Below are positions 45,862 through 57,255 of a stretch of 64,000 bases of DNA, piece by piece. Each line of letters begins with the position of its first letter. Position 1 is the first letter of the stretch. Under the pieces are notes generated by a model. It was not told the origin of the DNA, made no database searches, and was given only the letters and a program-made list of their open reading frames with translations. Source of the stretch: Gymnopus androsaceus JB14 (lineage: Eukaryota > Basidiomycota > Agaricomycetes > Agaricales > Omphalotaceae); NCBI GenBank assembly GCA_009733575.1, contig ML769449.1, positions 124,001 to 188,000 of the forward strand, in the 5' to 3' direction. The position numbers were made by a program, and so were the translations under genes.

Positions 45862-46899
45862 GAAAACTATACTTGAATATTCCGTAACTGTAGCTCTGGG
45901 ACAACTCTGGAGTCTATATTTGAGTAGTAAAGCCGCAGTTTTAGTCTAAAGTAATCTAAACTTCAATTCTAAATTCTGCATCTGGAAACAGATACTCTAC
46001 TATAGTCGCTACAGTGGCTACAAGAGTCTACAGGGCTTATGTGACTCTCCTACAAGGCTCTATAGTAGCTCACATAGATCCTGTAGCCAGAATGCACTTG
46101 GAGATGTGGCTTCAGAGGAATATGATTATATAAATGACTGCTGATTCTACAAGGTTATCTACTTATGAGTACATGAGTATTTAAGTAAATATATAAGGAT
46201 TCGACAAAAGGGGATGTAAATCCAAATGCAAGCAAATATGTGTGCAAGGGTTAATCATCCTCCAGGGTCTGAGACTTGAGAGTTGACTGCCAGTGTGGGG
46301 CAAAGATGTGAATGTGTGCAAATGGATCAAGCAGCTGTGGACATCAATATTCAACAAATCAAAGCTGGAACAACCCTCAAGATGCACATTGTCAGTGACA
46401 ATGGTAGCAATTACTTAACTTGTAGCAAAGTTGGGGTCTACTAAGTATTACTACTGTAGTATCAGCACACTTGTACTGCATTAATTCTAGAGTCTTCTAC
46501 AGATTGACTCATACTTATCAGGCACATATGGGCATGGAGCAGGAGAGCTTGAAGGAAGTATTCCCAGTGTTGCCCTGGGCAACACTGGGCATGCCAGATT
46601 AATCTCTTGAGATTAATGCTTGATTAAGTACTATCTAATCAAGTAATGAGGTTTAATCCTAAGGCATTAAAGATGAAAGCCTAGGTAGCAAGGGGAAAAC
46701 CGACTCTTGATCTTAGCTTGAAGCATATGCAGTAGAACTTTTGGAGGCTTCCTGGAGCATCACCATGGTGCTATGAGCCATGTAAGGATTTCAGTGTCCT
46801 CCTGCCTGTTTCCACTGACACTGTATGCATATATGGGCCTCTGGACATCATGTCCGTTCCTTAGGAGTTTCAAAGATGTTGCACATACACATTAAGTTC
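45862..46899. other. Repeat-rich spacer
   Basis: CTACAG, CTACAA and CTATAG words recur with TGTAG at 45990-46092, resembling the subterminal word arrays of the CATCAG-family elements. CATCTGGAAACA at 45979 recurs at 54302. A perfect inverted repeat GTTGCCCTGGGCAAC is at 46569-46583. No gene is seen. Confidence 0.35.
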
Positions 46900-47266
46900 C
46901 ATTAGCAAAACCTGTATTGACTGGGGTGTTGGAATAAATTGAATATATGCATTGTAATCAATTCCCTCTGGTCTATAGTGAAAAGCCTGAGCAAACATGC
47001 AGGAATCAATTCAGAGGTATGATACTTTAAGTATATAGATACTGTAATGACAGGTGAACTATCTAAGCTATCTCTGCCAAGCAATAAGTAAGATAAAGTC
47101 AAATATAGAAATGGTGCATTATGTGCATATACTAAGTAAAACCAGATAGAGTGTACGGCTTGATTGCATGCTATGGCTCTATCTCCAACATGGGACTCTC
47201 TGGGAGCACTGGAAAGCACTTGCCAGCGCTCCCAGAGAGTCCCAGTTGATACATTTTTTGCTGATG
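46900..47266. mobile_element. Diverged CATCAG-family element (copy C)
   Basis: The left end CATTAGCAAAACCTGTATTG and inverted right end CATCAGCAAAAAATGTATCA match over most of about 27 bases. Near the right end lies a long hairpin with arms around GGGACTCTCTGGGAGC / GCTCCCAGAGAGTCCC (about 47190-47244). The 2-bp flanks do not match here. No coding capacity. Confidence 0.5.
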
Positions 47267-47579
47267 CTCCCATTAATTTCTCAGATTAACTACAAACACC
47301 TTTACTTAGACCCTTATTTTACCGTTTACTAAATATCATTGTGATTCTGTTCTAGGTCATCAAATCAACTCAGGTTATTCCCCATTAACCCCTTGTGCAT
47401 CCTTTGAGTTGAGTGTCAGTTCATAACAAGCCAGGAGTCTCTGGGTTTGCATGAAAATTCAAGGGACAATTGAAAGGGAATAAGTAACTTGAACCTGAGG
47501 TTGAGTTCGTTCAACAAGATAACTTGACAAAGTACAATGGTATTGAAGTGGTAAAGTAAGGCTCTAAAGTATTAACTTT

Positions 47580-47625
47580 GAAGTAAGTAAGTAAGTAAGT
47601 AATTAAGTAAGTAAGTAAGTAGTAA
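47580..47625 (+). repeat. AAGT microsatellite
   Basis: About eleven near-perfect AAGT units are present, interrupted once by AATT. Confidence 0.9.
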
Positions 47626-47727
47626 TCAAGAATTCTACTGAAACTGTAGTCAATCCAAGAGATAAGTAAAGACTTAGTGTGTATGACGCTGTAAGTAATT
47701 CTGAGGCACCTGAAGGTTGATTGTGAC

Positions 47728-48263
47728 TAGTGTTGCCGCAGCTTGGGTGTTAGCCGGCTCGTAGCCGGCTCAAAGCTGGTTTTCAAGCCAGCCGAGCTGA
47801 AAGCCGGTTGAGCCGGCTACAACAGCTTCAAGCTGCTTCAAATTCTCAATTTTTAGTTCGCTCATACCACAACTTACGAAGGATTCTTTTGACTGCTCTT
47901 AGGTGTAGGAGCACGTCCAAGGTAATAGCAATGCTCGAATGAACCAAAATTGCCTTGGGAACGTGCGACACGATGCACAGGCACAACAAAGTTTAATATA
48001 TTTAATTGATATTTAAATGACATAATTTCCGGTCAACCATATTTTTGCCTCAATCAGCGTCGTACGACAACGCAGCAGCATAAGGGAGACTCAAGGATAC
48101 AGATATATTGGTATACGATGCTCACAATGCATCTGAGTGCTGTCCTCAGGCCAGTTTGTGAAAACCACCTTGAGCCGGCTTGCAGCCGGCTCATGAGCTG
48201 TCCAAGCTGCGAGCCGCAGCTTCTCAAGCCGGCTACCGGCTAGCCTGAGCCGCGGCAACACTA
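47728..48263. mobile_element. hAT-type MITE rich in AGCCGGCT palindromes
   Basis: The 536-bp element starts TAGTGTTGCCGCAGCTTGGG, and its inverted right end reads TAGTGTTGCCGCGGCTCAGG. A perfect 8-bp duplication ATTGTGAC flanks it (47720-47727 and 48264-48271). AGCCGGCT and GCCGGCT recur within 110 bp of each end. The flanks resemble 3614-3650, which has no insertion, acting as an empty-site comparison. No transposase. Confidence 0.92.
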
Positions 48264-48275
48264 ATTGTGACACTC

Positions 48276-48368
48276 CGAGACTCATATATACATACATGCG
48301 GAGTGGGTAAGAACAAGCAAGAGGAGGTCAAAGGCAAGGGTATGGAATCTATGGATGAAATCCTTACA
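48276..48368 (+). repeat. Dispersed repeat, relative at 3634-3735
   Basis: It shares GCGGAGTGG and GATGAAATCCTTACA with the copy upstream of the copia element. The hAT-type MITE sits in its left part. Confidence 0.4.
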
Positions 48369-48493
48369 CATAATTAAATTGTCCCATCCATTGAGAACCT
48401 TAATGACTATTGACATTGTAATCTTTATAATGTTATTTCCCGAGGGCCACATTAACAATTGAACTGGTGCCGTGTGTAAGTAAATTAACTTAT

Positions 48494-48694
48494 TACAGCT
48501 GATTAGGAATTTGTAGCATAATTTTCGAAAAACGCTGCTCACTGTTTCTATTTACTAATAAACAACAACTCTATAGAAACGCTCCACTTAAAGCTTCGAG
48601 GTGGAGCTATACTATTCAGTCGTTGTTTGTTCGTAAACAAAACCACTAACGAGTGTTTTTCGAAGACTATGCTACAAATTCCTAATTGGCTGTA
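48494..48694. mobile_element. Fold-back MITE of the Tc1-like family
   Basis: The 201-bp element is bounded by TA. Its ends TACAGCTGATTAGGAATTTG and, inverted, TACAGCCAATTAGGAATTTG continue as an imperfect inverted repeat of about 80 bp per arm, leaving little unique sequence. The ends match those of the Tc1-like element at 24547 (TACAGCTG, AATTTGTAGCATA, CGAAA), so that family could have mobilised it. Confidence 0.85.
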
Positions 48695-49169
48695 AGTATT
48701 TGATTGAGCGCCCGTTTTGCGCTTGCGATGTGGTGACTGAGGTCCCACTACCAAATATAGCTCAATCACTCGAGGAACTATTGAAATGTTTTGATTCCGA
48801 TCATTCCGAGACAGCGAGGCCTTCCGGCTTTCCATAAGTTCCCGCCGCCAGACTGTACTTAAAGTCTCTCCAATTTAATTTTGCAAAGCCCATTCCTTCC
48901 CTCGAAGTCCGAGCCTCAGATATACCAGTAAGCATTAGTTTCGCTTTAGCTGTCTTCATGTACTTATGTGTGGACTTTGTCAAGTCTGTATGTAGCCCTG
49001 TACCAATTTTGCAATTGTGAATTGTCACGGTTCAACTTGTTTGTATAAAATTTCAACTGCAAGTAAATGTCAGTAAGCAACAACAACAATACAATGTGCT
49101 AACTCTGACATAGAATAGATATTTTAACACAGAAACATAAACGAAAATTGTGGTAAATAATGGAGATGA

Positions 49170-50668
49170 TTAGCCTGCTAAATAAGGAGGAGGAGAGGTA
49201 TTGTGTAGCGAAACTGCTGCTTCGTCCGGCTGTTGAAACATCCGTTCAAGAAGTAGGATTCTCTGTTCCATTTGTTCAATGGGAGCACTAGCAGTGGAAG
49301 AGGGTGATGCAACAGAAGCATTGCTACCACTAGACGTTTCACTCAGTGGCGCTGAGCGTCTCGTCTTCTCCCGCGGGTAAATCCCACGAGCAGCTTCATT
49401 ATTCAAGTCTTGATTTTTTCATTCCATATTAGAATACTTTCTCAATAATTCAAGAGAGATACACACTGTGATCGTAACGGAAGGTTTCGAGTTTCGCAGC
49501 AGCACTTGGGGCCATGGAACGGTACCTCCTTCGGAGGAGCAGGCAAATTATGACACCAATTGACATGAAGCCTATGATACTTCCTACCACAGCGCCAATG
49601 ATAGTGAAGGTTTTCGGCTTTGGGGCTGCTAATGCGGCAGTAGACGCTGAGGTAGTTGTAGGGGAAAGAACCATGGATGTAATGACTGACTCTCCAATTG
49701 TGATTACCACTGCAGAAGGAGATACAGATGAAGTTATGATGCTGCATACACTTCAATAGTTGAAGTGTTGGTGGTTGATGATGCTGCTCCTGACGTTGAA
49801 GATGCAGCAGTGCTGGAGGTAGATGTCATGGGTGACGGAGAGCTGAAAGGACATAAGCAAAAAAAAAAACAGGAACACCCCTGCACAAAGTAGCTCACGT
49901 AGTGAATGATGAACCCACTGCTTGCATAACAGAGGTCATTGAGAATCCGCCAGTGGAGCTTGACGGAGTAGTACTCGCAGAACTGATGCTAGAGGTTGCA
50001 GGGGTCGGATCATCAGAGGTAACGACTGCATAGTCAATCACAGCAACAGCATTATCAACGCTGGTTTCAATCGTCCACGAAAGAGTATGGGAGCCACTAG
50101 AAAGGCTCGATGCGGTGAAGAAAGAATAATTATAAGTATTTGTAGGGGTGTCAGGTATTGCCGAGAGGTCAAGGTCAACCTGGAGAACCACCATCAAGAA
50201 CGAATGTCAGGGCGCAGGTTTCGGCTCCATTGGTCACTCCGTAAAGGGCTACACCAGTACCTAAATGGGATTTCATGTAAGTTTCATTGTCAATGTCTCA
50301 GAGGCAAGCCAAAGTTGTACCTTCGAAAATAAAAGATGCAGTGCTTCCAGCTACTGAATATTGGTGCCATGTACTATCAAGAGGTTCTAAATAACGATGC
50401 CGGTCAGAAACAGAGAAATACTGGCAGTGTCGAGTAGGATAAGCCACGAACCTGTAGGGTTCAATTTTAGTGCACATGCGTCACAGGGATCACTTAGTGT
50501 TACTGCATGCCAACCCAAAGCAAAGGTAAACGCTGAACTGGCATCGTCAAAAATGGTAGTGGCTGCCCCCACCAGTCCGATAGTGGAGCTGGACCATGAA
50601 AGAATGTAAAGGAACGACAGAAACGAGTGACAGAGGTACAGTGGTGTAGGTATGGTCCTCAAGGACAT
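49170..50668 (-). pseudogene. Single-pass membrane protein with Ser/Thr-rich stalk, frame slips
   Basis: The start ATG at 50668 gives a signal peptide (LYLCHSFLSFLYILSW). Exons 50668-50452, 50386-50321 and 50260 onward encode a beta-rich ectodomain with TIFDDASSAFTFALGW, WHQYSVAGSTASFIFEGTGV and ACA/TCAL cysteines. A Ser/Thr stalk, the membrane segment IIGAVVGSIIGFMSIGVIIC and the RRRYR stop-transfer follow. The cytosolic tail ends EQRILLLERMF and PPPYLAG. This architecture is common and poorly understood in basidiomycetes. One-base slips near 50177-50186 and near 49755 break the joined frame, so it may be decaying or carry sequence errors. Confidence 0.65.
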
Positions 50669-51021
50669 GATGCCTCGACGAGCTGAGTATTGGAGAAGAG
50701 GAAAGGCCAAAGAATTGAAACGAGCGGTCTTTTTCTGCGGGATTGCATCGCATCAATACTCATATTGGAGACAAAGTACTTACTGAACCTAAATCCGTAA
50801 ATCATGATTGAAGAGTCAAAAGTTGGCGCCATTTGATACAGACATTCTCCCTCAATCCGTCCCTGGCGCGTCGAGATCGGAGTACCAGCTCCTTGGTTCC
50901 AGACAGTACCTAGGCGTGAGGCCCGGGCGATGGGCTTTCCGAAGCACCTGAGGACAAAATAAAATCATCTCAAAATCAATAATAAATATCAGGTAGCTCA
51001 GAGCTAGTAGAACTACTTGCG

Positions 51022-51401
51022 TACTGCACCATTTTGATCAGCTAGTTTACCTACCTACCTACTTACCTTTGGCAGGCCTAGGGGTGTGGCCTGTGACCAG
51101 CCTGCCGAAATTCTCATTTTGTCAAAGGGCCTGGGCCTGGTGACTTGTGACTTACTGAAAATTTTGTCAGAAAACTCATGTAAATGGCCCTTTTAGGAAG
51201 CAATCTTGTTTTTGTTTCACTCATTAATTGCTCATTAATTCAAGGATTGATTACAGAAACACGTAGCTGCAATACATGGGAGTAATTTTTTGAAATTGAT
51301 TGACTGAAAACAAATTTCAGCAGATGCTTGGGTTGTAACATTTCGGAAAATTTGGGCCACCTGTGACCTGTGACTGCCGAACTGATCGAAATGCTGCAGT
51401 A
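51022..51401. mobile_element. TA-flanked MITE
   Basis: The left end TACTGCACCATTTTGATCAG and inverted right end TACTGCAGCATTTCGATCAG match at 18 of 20 positions, bounded by TA. The interior has repeated CCTGTGACC/GGTCACAGG words. A TA target and long inverted repeats fit Tc1/mariner, but the superfamily is inference. No coding capacity. Confidence 0.65.
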
Positions 51402-51825
51402 CTTTTCAAATGACAAAACTTGTTTTCTGCTACCTACAACAGCAAGCCCAACAAAACTATTTTAACCGGAGAGGACGAAGTATCATCAACAATATCATCG
51501 AGCCAAAGTTCCTTTGTGTTGGTCTCACTAGATAATAAAATAAAAACCCCGCAAAAGATCACTGTGATGCTTTTAGTGACCGGGGTTGGAAGAAGTAGAA
51601 TTTCCTTGAAATTCTTCATCAACAACAGAACATCCGAACTCTGGGATCGCGGCACAGCATGTGCTTCGTTTACACTCTGAACAGTGACGGATCTCAAGCG
51701 TTCTAGAGCAATATTTTGTGCACAACTTGAAGTTGATGAAGTTTTGAACATTGCACTCGCTGTCATCCGATATCAAGAAGTGAGCTCGATTGTTTGTTTG
51801 ATTCGCTGCTAGAACATTGTTCGGC

Positions 51826-51910
51826 CATGTCCGAGACGGGTAATCGAACCCTATCACGATTCAGTGGCGTTGAGAGGTATTGATTGACCTATCTCATGCA
51901 ACCGGACATG
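51826..51910 (-). tRNA. tRNA-like sequence with 8-bp acceptor pairing
   Basis: The outer arms CATGTCCG and CGGACATG pair perfectly over 85 bases, a length near type II tRNAs. The minus strand has GGTTCGATTAC, close to a B box, and an A-box-like TTGCATGAGATAGG. No convincing anticodon stem forms, so it is probably a tRNA-derived relic. Confidence 0.3.
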
Positions 51911-52122
51911 ATATATTACAGTCTTTGCATCTGAGTTCGGAATGAAGTTTGAATATTTATGTTTTCTCGAGATGATTACCATCCTTAAAATGGTAAAGTC
52001 GCGCCTGTTGGCACATTTTTATATAGAAAAAAAATCAAACCGTACTCAGATGCAAACGACTGTAACCATACGCCTAACTGAGCGCCCGTCCATTCCAGCC
52101 CGGACCAGATGAATAAGACGTG

Positions 52123-52153
52123 TTCTTTCTTTTCTTTCTTTCTTTCTTTTTTT
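52123..52153 (+). repeat. Pyrimidine-rich (TTTC) microsatellite
   Basis: TTTC units are followed by a T run. No function inferred. Confidence 0.8.
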
Positions 52154-52628
52154 GGAGGGGCGCTGTAGTGGGAACCAGGTAGCCGATAGGTCGTCTCTTG
52201 GCGGGCCCGCACTAGTTTGTACAAGGTACATTGTCCTTGTCATGGTTAGTAAAGCATAGCAGGCATAGTCATAATCATATTTTGTTCCAGAGCTCCTCGG
52301 GGAAATGCATTTATGCACTGGGTGTGGGACTCAGTGGCAATTACAACAACAGCTCCTGCTCAGGCCACAATGTCAAGGCAACCCTCATCCTTGGACGTCC
52401 TTTTATTACGATCCGCATCTCAACCGCCTAATGAAGTTATTTCCTCTCTTGCTCTTTCCCCTTCACGACGCATTATAAAATATGGAACAAGAGTTACCAT
52501 TTTTGGTATCATCACTTCCGTTGGGTTCTCGGATGCAGACCAGTAGTGCCTGCCTGACTTACTTTATAACACTGGTCTCCCAGTTAACAGCTTTCTTTTT
52601 TTACTTGTCGTCGTAGTGAGCCACCACA

Positions 52629-53918
52629 ATGTGGACGGTGATTGTCTTGCTCTAGTAAGTCAACCGAACATCTTTTGATGCTTTCTTCGCCGATGACCTT
52701 GCCATTCGTTAGTTTCTTGAGTGGTCTTGTGCAAGGAAAACCTGGCCTGACAATTGAACCGACCGCTGTAGTGAATGATTTCATTAGGCCGTCACCCGGG
52801 CCTCTTTTTGTGGGCATTGCTAGTCTTGTTGGCAATGCACTTGGATTGCCCCCTCTGGTTCAACCACCGGCTCTAGTAGCACCTCCCGCGTATGCTATCC
52901 CATATAGTAATGACAGCTCGTCTTTGACCAAAAATCATCGCTAGATCTACAAGCCAGCTATCCTTGCCAAGCAGTAAACCATCATCTACCACAAATTTAA
53001 TATCAAGGTACGAACCCGATTTTTTCCTCACATATTTCAATGTGTCCGAGCCAAGCAGTACCACTAGCGGCACCCCAACTTTCTCTTCTTCAGCACAAAG
53101 TTTGTCTCTTATCACGCCCATCTCGTAAGTTAAGCAATGTTGTCCAAAGGCATGCACTACTAAGTACTACACTTCTATTTATTCAGATCAGATATTCTGA
53201 CTCTATCTCAAGCGAGTGATTCAGGGTGAGCATTCTTTCATAATTGAGACTAAAACTTAAAACTGGAGCGCATCTAGGGAATCAACACCTACTGTGTGAG
53301 TCCTTCATTCTCAGCTTGCGAGATCCTGTATCTCTGACCTAAAGATACATAGCGTCTCCTCAATTCCTTCCGATAGTGGTGCTGTCACTGCAACATCGGC
53401 GATATCTACTGTAAACGTGCAAGTCGAATTTGCCTTGGCTGCTGCGCGTAGTCATTGAGTTAACTCCACTATTCAGGACAGCAACAGGGGCTTCGAGTTC
53501 TGACACTTCAGCTCATGCGCCGAACTCAAAGGCACTTCTCGTCGGTGCCATACTAGGCTCCCTGGTCCCTTTTTTAGTAGTTGCAGCCTTGGTGTTTTTT
53601 TTATGGCGTCGAAGGAGAATCCGGCATCAAGTTGACAAAATGAATGTCACCTTCTATCCGGACCAGATGATGGCTATCCCAAGCAAATCCCTTGCCCCAT
53701 CCGACTGGGTCGCTTTTGATGATGGATCTTCCCTTACTCCTTCCGCCTTGGTGTCGAGGGACATACCAGATTCCTCTCTGGTGCAAATCAGGCCGTTATT
53801 TCAATCCCTGACGACCATTACCACAATTACCACAGCATCAGATCTAGACCAGATAGAACCTCCGAGTTGTGTGGAGTCAGGAACGTTCTCAGAAACATCG
53901 GATATAGCTGGGCAGTAG
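52629..53918 (+). CDS. Probable secreted/single-pass membrane protein, fragmentary model
   Basis: Exon 1 (from ATG 52629) plus the segment after a 54-nt intron (GTAAGT ... GTTAG) gives a signal peptide MWTVIVLLYFLSGLVQG. A hydrophobic Pro/Ala-rich stretch (VGIASLVGNALGLPP, VAPPAYAIPY) follows. Later Ser/Thr-rich exons (STSQLSLPSSKPSSTTN, SSIPSDSGAVTATSAIS) lead to a clear membrane segment ALLVGAILGSLVPFLVVAAL with FLWRRRRIRH after it. A cytosolic tail ends at 53918. The middle exon joins (52910-53460) could not be fixed in one frame. Plasma-membrane location is inferred; function unknown. Confidence 0.45.
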
Positions 53919-55879
53919 AATCATTCTCATATTCCGATTATCAGACATACTTCTGCAATGCCCTCCAAGTCTCCTCTATCGACGAACATGGAATAGTATT
54001 CGAATGTTGGTGCGCTGTCTGTGTCGGAGAAATATATAACGCATGCTACGATGTGCCAGTCATTACCCGGATTTAGTTGGGACTTTTGTTTTAGTTCTGT
54101 TTTACTTTACTTACATCATCAGCCACTAGCTGGCCTTCTTTCTTTTTTCCTGCTCTGGATGTGCAATTGAAGCGCAAGCTCTCTGTTATACATACCATTC
54201 AAATTTACCGGGCTCGGATACTGTACTTAGTTATACTTACTGAAGGGTGTGCATTCAACTCACAATAATGAGAGAAAGTAAATTATACAGAAGGCACTTC
54301 ATCTGGAAACACATTTCTGTGGCCGTAGACTACTGTAGAAGCTAGAATCTGCAGAGCTCTATGTAGATCGTGTAGGATGCTGTAGAACAAGATCCCGAGC
54401 CTTGCAAATCGGAGCATCCAAAAACAATACTTTCTCCAAAACCCACATGCATGCGGGAAGCATAACATCTACTTTGGGTGTTAGCCCCAATGTCCCTGTT
54501 CAGATGCCCAAGTCTCCAAGTTGGTTTGATACTTTGATCATCAGTGGATCAACAGACAAGGGCTGACTTCAAACTTACCAGGGTAATCCGTCGGATGATT
54601 CTGTCCGAGAGTACGTGATTTTGACTTCGACATTTTTCTGCTTTGACTCTTCTGCTCCCCCATCCATCTTGCCCTCCCAACTTTTCTAAGTGTAGTGCAG
54701 TGACCAATAACAAAATAATTTTCCTTCCAATGTATAGACTCATAAGTATCTGTTGGAATTAAGCCTTGGATCAAAGGTAATGAATTTGGAGTAGGCAGGG
54801 AACCGCAGCAAATGCGCAACAGTTCCCGGTAAAACTACATCAACTATATACCTGGAATAATATCAAATGCTGTCAGATAAGTGTCCAAGCAAAAAGTATT
54901 GATCGAGCGAGTGTCCGGTCACCGGAATAAATCCAACCGTATCCTCAAGATTTCTAGAGCTTAAGAACTCTCTGACTGTGCTTCACTGAACACTGTGAGT
55001 CTCTTAAGCCTACATTTTTTTTGTAGTTCCAACAATGTAGAATATTCTGTGTATACTAATAAATATATTGTTTGAATTCCATTCTCTGCATGAACAACAG
55101 CGAACAGGCAGTAGAAATCTCAAACACATGCAATGAATAGAATGACAGATTATTGTGTCAGGATCATAGTCAACCCTGGAATTGAATGGGTTGTGCTCGC
55201 TTACAGCACTCTACAGCATTCTACAGCAATCTATGTAGAAGGGACCTTGCTACGTGACTACAGGAACTACCCAACCTATGTAGACAACTGTAGGTGAGAA
55301 GCAATTTCCAGATTTAGTGGGGGCCTGAGGCCAATCATTGAAACTACCAGTGCCCCAGTGCAGTGACTGTTAATGTGTTCATTAGGAACTATATACTTGT
55401 GTACAAAACGAAGACTCGGTGTTGCAAAAAAAAAAAGGACAACAGGAGAAGATCAATAAGATTTTTCAAGGAGTGATCTTTCATTCTGACACAGATGGAG
55501 GGTTTGCAGTGGTCACTCTAAGAAAAAGGAATGGAATATGTATGATACACCAATTTTTGGCTAAAGCTCTCACTGTACAGAATTGATAATCCTAGATTCT
55601 GTATTATACTCAATATGGTTATACCAAGAACTATAGTGAGCCCAAGCTGATAGTTCAAGTCTATTGAGAGTCTATTGTACTCTAGAGATTGCAGAGTGAT
55701 GGTATGCATTAATGGTATCTCAGTTAACTTTGTGAATGCATCTTGTTCCAAGTCCTATGCATTGTATGGTGTAGCAAGTCAAGCTCAGCGGATACCAAGT
55801 TGATGAACAAGGCTATTCCGAGCCCATATATAATTATTACTAGACTAGAAAATCAAAAGACATACCCAAGGGATTAAAG
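53919..55879. other. Repeat remnants, no gene
   Basis: Arrays of TGTAG/CTACA words lie at 54320-54390 and 55204-55310, with the box TAGCAAGGTCCC inverted at 55239-55251. ATCTGGAAA occurs at 54303 and inverted at about 55308, so 54300-55318 may be one decayed element related to the CATCAG family. The remainder is AT-rich and shows no coding signal. Confidence 0.35.
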
Positions 55880-55887
55880 TTTCTGAG

Positions 55888-56855
55888 TAGGGATGCCCAC
55901 CGTAACAATTACGGTATTATATGGTATACTGCAGCACACAACCCGTAACTGTACAATGGACCAAAAGAGGTGATACAGTATGGGCAGTACGGCTGTATAG
56001 TGCGGAAAAATATGAATAATTTGTTGTTACGCATCTACAGCAGCTTGTAATGCATCCTCAAATACTTTACACTTCAACCTAAGTCAATGCTTGTATAATA
56101 TTAACATCAGCACCTGAATTGTTGCTGGCTTCGAGCATGACCAATGGAGTGAGATTGTATCCCAGCCATGCTGGGTAGTAGGCTGTAGAACACCAGGTGT
56201 TTCACAGCCATTGCAATCTGTAAAGGTATGCAATTTTTAGCTGAATATTGAGCAAAGTAAGTAAGAGGGATGAAGACATACTTTCAGTAATATGTCCTTG
56301 GGCAAAAGGTGTCATTGCAACACAACACAAATTTTTTGTTCAGACCAGTGAGCTGTCTTTATAGTTATTGGGCTCGGCATACCACGGAACAAATCCATGT
56401 TTCGAAATTTCGCTACTAGGCGGTACACGCAGGGTCACACTTCAGTAAATCTCAATACGTCAATGTAGGATTTCAGTCAGATATTGGTTTTAAATCTTTG
56501 CGGAATGATACAAGATCAAAAATTTTTGCATTAAGGACATAGAGGGCATTGTGGTATCAAAGAACTTATAAAAGCCATTGGAAAAATTATTGAGCAATGG
56601 GCAGTTCAACTCCTGCATCAACACTGCCTGTTGTGTCAATGCGCACAGAAAAACTGTGAAAAAGTGGTCTGATTTGGGTATTTACGGGCTGTACATGACC
56701 GGTACACAGCTGTATTTGTACAGTAAGTGTATGGTATACTGTAGTGCCACACCCATAACCTTAAATTATCTTTGAGATCTTTATATGGGATGGGTACGCC
56801 TACCCGTATACCGTACCCAGAAAGCCATACTATATGATTACAGTGGGGATCCCTA
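55888..56855. mobile_element. Non-autonomous hAT-type element
   Basis: The 968-bp element has ends TAGGGATGCCCACCGTAA and, inverted, TAGGGATCCCCACTGTAA (2 differences in 18). A perfect 8-bp duplication TTTCTGAG (55880-55887 and 56856-56863) flanks it. Subterminal GTATAC, GGTATAC and CCGTA words recur at both ends. No transposase is seen. Confidence 0.9.
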
Positions 56856-56863
56856 TTTCTGAG

Positions 56864-57253
56864 GCACCACTTGATGCAGCCCAATGAGTTGGCTATACAG
56901 AATTTACAATGTTACTCTGCCAAGATGAAAACTCTTGACTAGATGAAAGCTTGCCTAGGCAATCTCATTGCGGAATGTCCAGTAACTCCGGCCTGGAGTT
57001 GGCCACAATGAATGGAAACACTTCCATGATGTCATAAGTTTCTTGACCAAGATGATAAAAGCAACATGGATGACAGAATCATCTAGGCAGGTTAAACTCT
57101 CTGAGACCAAATATTGTACTAGCTGGAGGTCTGAGGCTCAGTTAGGACTCCAAGGCAAATGTGATTGATGGTGTGTCATTGGGTTGTGCATTGCTAGAGG
57201 GTGCTGAGGTATACCTGCTACAGCCTCACCAACACACCCACCTGATCAACCTC
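56864..57253. other. Spacer, nothing recognised
   Basis: No open coding frame or element end. Confidence 0.3.
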
Positions 57254-57255
57254 AT

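Noticed and set aside
48548..48835. 95-residue minus-strand frame
   Set aside because: It runs through the dispersed repeat head and the fold-back MITE, so it is not a gene.
54300..55318. Calling a full element between the two TGTAG arrays
   Set aside because: The inverted ATCTGGAAA words suggest it, but the arms are too short and no target duplication was found, so it is described only as a possible decayed element.
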